Origin: Patiria pectinifera
Taxonomy: Eukaryota > Echinodermata > Asteroidea > Valvatida > Asterinidae
Assembly: GCA_029964075.1 (NCBI GenBank)
Contig: CM057129.1
Coordinates: 11,275,430-11,339,429 of the forward strand
Direction of reading: 5' to 3'
Length of the DNA stretch: 64,000 bases
How positions within the stretch are numbered: position 1 is the first letter of the stretch; each line of letters begins with the position of its first letter. Both the position numbers and the translations under genes were made by a program. Below the pieces are notes generated by a model that searched no databases, was not told where the DNA came from, and was given only the letters and a program-made list of their open reading frames with translations. This document shows positions 62,119-64,000 of the stretch, in pieces.

Positions 62119-62657
62119 TTAAAGGGAATGTACATCATTGGCTTTTGCTGTAGTTTTCAGAAATTAACTATTTGAGGGGTTAGTATAATAGATGAAATAT
62201 TGTTACTCTGACAAGTTTGAAGTTTTGTGTTCCAAAATGCTGGAAAAACCAGGAAAAACAAAAATGTTCAAGTAGTCTGGTTCCATGACTCCACTAAAGA
62301 TGAAATGAATCAATTTATTGATGCCGGAAAATTGTAAGGTAAGGAAACCAGTCTAACTGGCAAGCACCTGTTTATGAATATGTAACCAATAGCAAACAAA
62401 ATTTGGACTGAAAAAAAAATGGTAAATTTGGAGCAGTACATGTAGTTGAAAATAGTTAGGTTATTCCAATGGTGGTCGGCCGACCACCGTTGGAAATTTA
62501 TACAAAATACCACTTTTCTTGAAAATGACTTCACACCCGGTGCCATAATTTTACAGGATGCTTTAGACTTTCATTTACCAACATCCTGTTAAGGTATTTC
62601 ATACAAATTTGGTAGTTTTGTTTTTCGATGTTTGCAAATGTTGTATTTTCCCTTTAA
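62119..62657 (+). mobile_element. TTAA-flanked MITE, family A, copy 8 (long form)
   Basis: It is 539 bp between TTAA edges, with a palindrome at 62466-62493 whose arms are CCAATGGTGG and CCACCGTTGG. Confidence 0.85.
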
Positions 62658-63230
62658 ACTTGAAAAATTGTCGATAAAAGTATCCATCAAGTTATGAAAG
62701 TTAGTATCAAGTAGTAATGCATACATGTTGAAAAGGGCTGTGCATCCTCCTTTAAAAAAAAAACCCCGAAGTTTGGATGAGAAACTAGTGTTTTCTAATT
62801 GGCCTTATCGTCACAATCGTATCGTACTGTGGCAAAATAAGGAATGTCCCCCAAAACCATGTTTTAAGTAAGCACTGCCTGAAGTGGGATTAACTAAAAA
62901 AATCATGTTAAAATCAATATTGTTTTTTTCTTATTTTTGTGTATCCAAGACTCACACTATGCATTTTTGTTCGGAAAAAAATATCCCCAAAAGTTGGAAA
63001 CTGAAGAACGTTTTCCACTGCCGTTGGCGGCGCAATGCGTATTTCTTTTTTCAAAGCCTTTTTCTCGACGTTTGGCGGGACACTGTTGAAGTTCCTGTGG
63101 CATATTTTTGGGAAATTTTTAGCTACATAAATAAATTTAGTATCAATGGAAAGCCAATGATATGCGCTTTAACATGATGTACGTAACTTGAAAAATCAGA
63201 CGTGGGGGTTATTTACTCACTATGATATGG

Positions 63231-63497
63231 CCAAGGGGCGGATCCAGGGGGGGAGCCAAAGGGGGCCATGACCCCCCCCCCCCCCCCCAAACGAAATCAT
63301 TTTTAAAATTTTTTTTATGTGACATCGCAATAAAGGCAGGCAATGAGTACACCACCATCTTTTCCTCAAAAAAACATTGGTTAAAGTGGTCAGAATTGTT
63401 TCTAGAATCCAAAAAATTTTCCCCGAACCCCACGCCGTAATTTTTTTGACCCACTTTTTTGGCCCCCCCAAAAATTGTGTTCTGGATCCGCCCTTGG
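63231..63497. mobile_element. MITE with CCAAGGGCGGATCCAG ends
   Basis: CCAAGGGGCGGATCCAG at the left is mirrored by CTGGATCCGCCCTTGG at the right, with ATATGG on both flanks as a target duplication. Related end fragments occur near 15121-15203, 23423-23460 and 28910-28955, and a related core at 5280-5430. Confidence 0.8.
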
Positions 63498-64000
63498 ATA
63501 TGGCAGGTCGTCTTTGTTTAGACTGAATCCGATATTGTACCGACTTAGTAAAATGTAATGTGCAAGGTGAAATATGACTCATACATGAGCTTTAAATAAT
63601 TCTAAAAAAACATTGTAACAAATAACATGCATGTACGTCAGATGTAGACCTAGTTTTAAAATCTCCAATACCCAGAAACGGAAATGTCAACTATAAAATA
63701 TGGATGTTTTGGATGAGCCAAAGTCATGCATATTTAATACGCTTCTCACACTTGAGTATTGATCTGAAAAAAGACCTGCGCAAATGTCAAATGCCTATTA
63801 AAAAGCGGCCAGGTATTTATGCAGATTGTTTCATTGTATTTTTACCAACGTGTAGAAAAAGTCTAAATATAAATTAGTCTGATGACAAAGCATGAATTCC
63901 AGGTATTCAGATGTGTATTTGTGTCAGCTGGCGGGTAACGTTTATTCGGACAAACACCTTTTGTAAACACTGACGGAACACTTCCTTCGGTGTAGTGTAG

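Overview
The window is animal nuclear DNA, not prokaryotic. Coding sequence is split into short exons with GT...AG introns of hundreds to thousands of bases, and the rest is AT-rich and crowded with short inverted-repeat transposons, tRNA-derived SINEs, LINE debris and minisatellites. The style (ACATGTACATGTA-like runs, many MITE families, furin-type cysteine-rich exons, an expanded O-fucosyltransferase-type gene) fits a marine deuterostome invertebrate, perhaps an echinoderm. The species call is an inference.

Three genes can be supported. (1) Minus strand, 27907 down to 17801: a complete five-exon gene for a 543-residue type II membrane protein resembling GDP-fucose O-fucosyltransferases (PF10250 type). 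All four introns keep phase. (2) Plus strand, 29623 to 49609: eighteen exons of threonyl-tRNA synthetase, about 670 residues with TGS, editing and class II catalytic parts all present. Only the C-terminal anticodon-binding end is missing. The last visible exon runs into a minisatellite and a 500-base assembly gap (49863-50362), and no terminal exon was found beyond it. (3) Plus strand, 58044 to 61970: two phase 0-0 exons of furin-like cysteine-rich repeats from a larger extracellular or secretory-pathway protein whose other exons are outside the window or unrecognised. Genes 1 and 2 are head to head, 1.7 kb apart.

Layout: 1-17.8 kb has no convincing gene and holds repeats (foldback element at 4.6 kb, nested MITE at 8.35 kb, GTTAAC satellite at 12.75 kb). 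17.8-27.9 kb is the fucosyltransferase-like gene with repeat-filled introns. 29.6-49.6 kb is TARS, with a LINE reverse transcriptase relic, SINEs and several MITEs in its introns. 50-58 kb is repeat-rich and gene-poor. 58-64 kb is the cysteine-rich gene, interleaved with hairpin elements.

The most notable non-coding signals are these. One TTAA-flanked MITE family has at least eight copies and an internal 28-bp palindrome whose arms vary in a matched way between copies. A TTAA-flanked 1.08-kb element carries a broken THAP zinc-finger reading frame, pointing to a Kolobok-like transposase source. The 5' splice site of TARS exon 18 has itself been tandemly multiplied, and that exon lies between inverted copies of a 0.4-kb transposon. 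TARS intron 1 appears to start with GC instead of GT.
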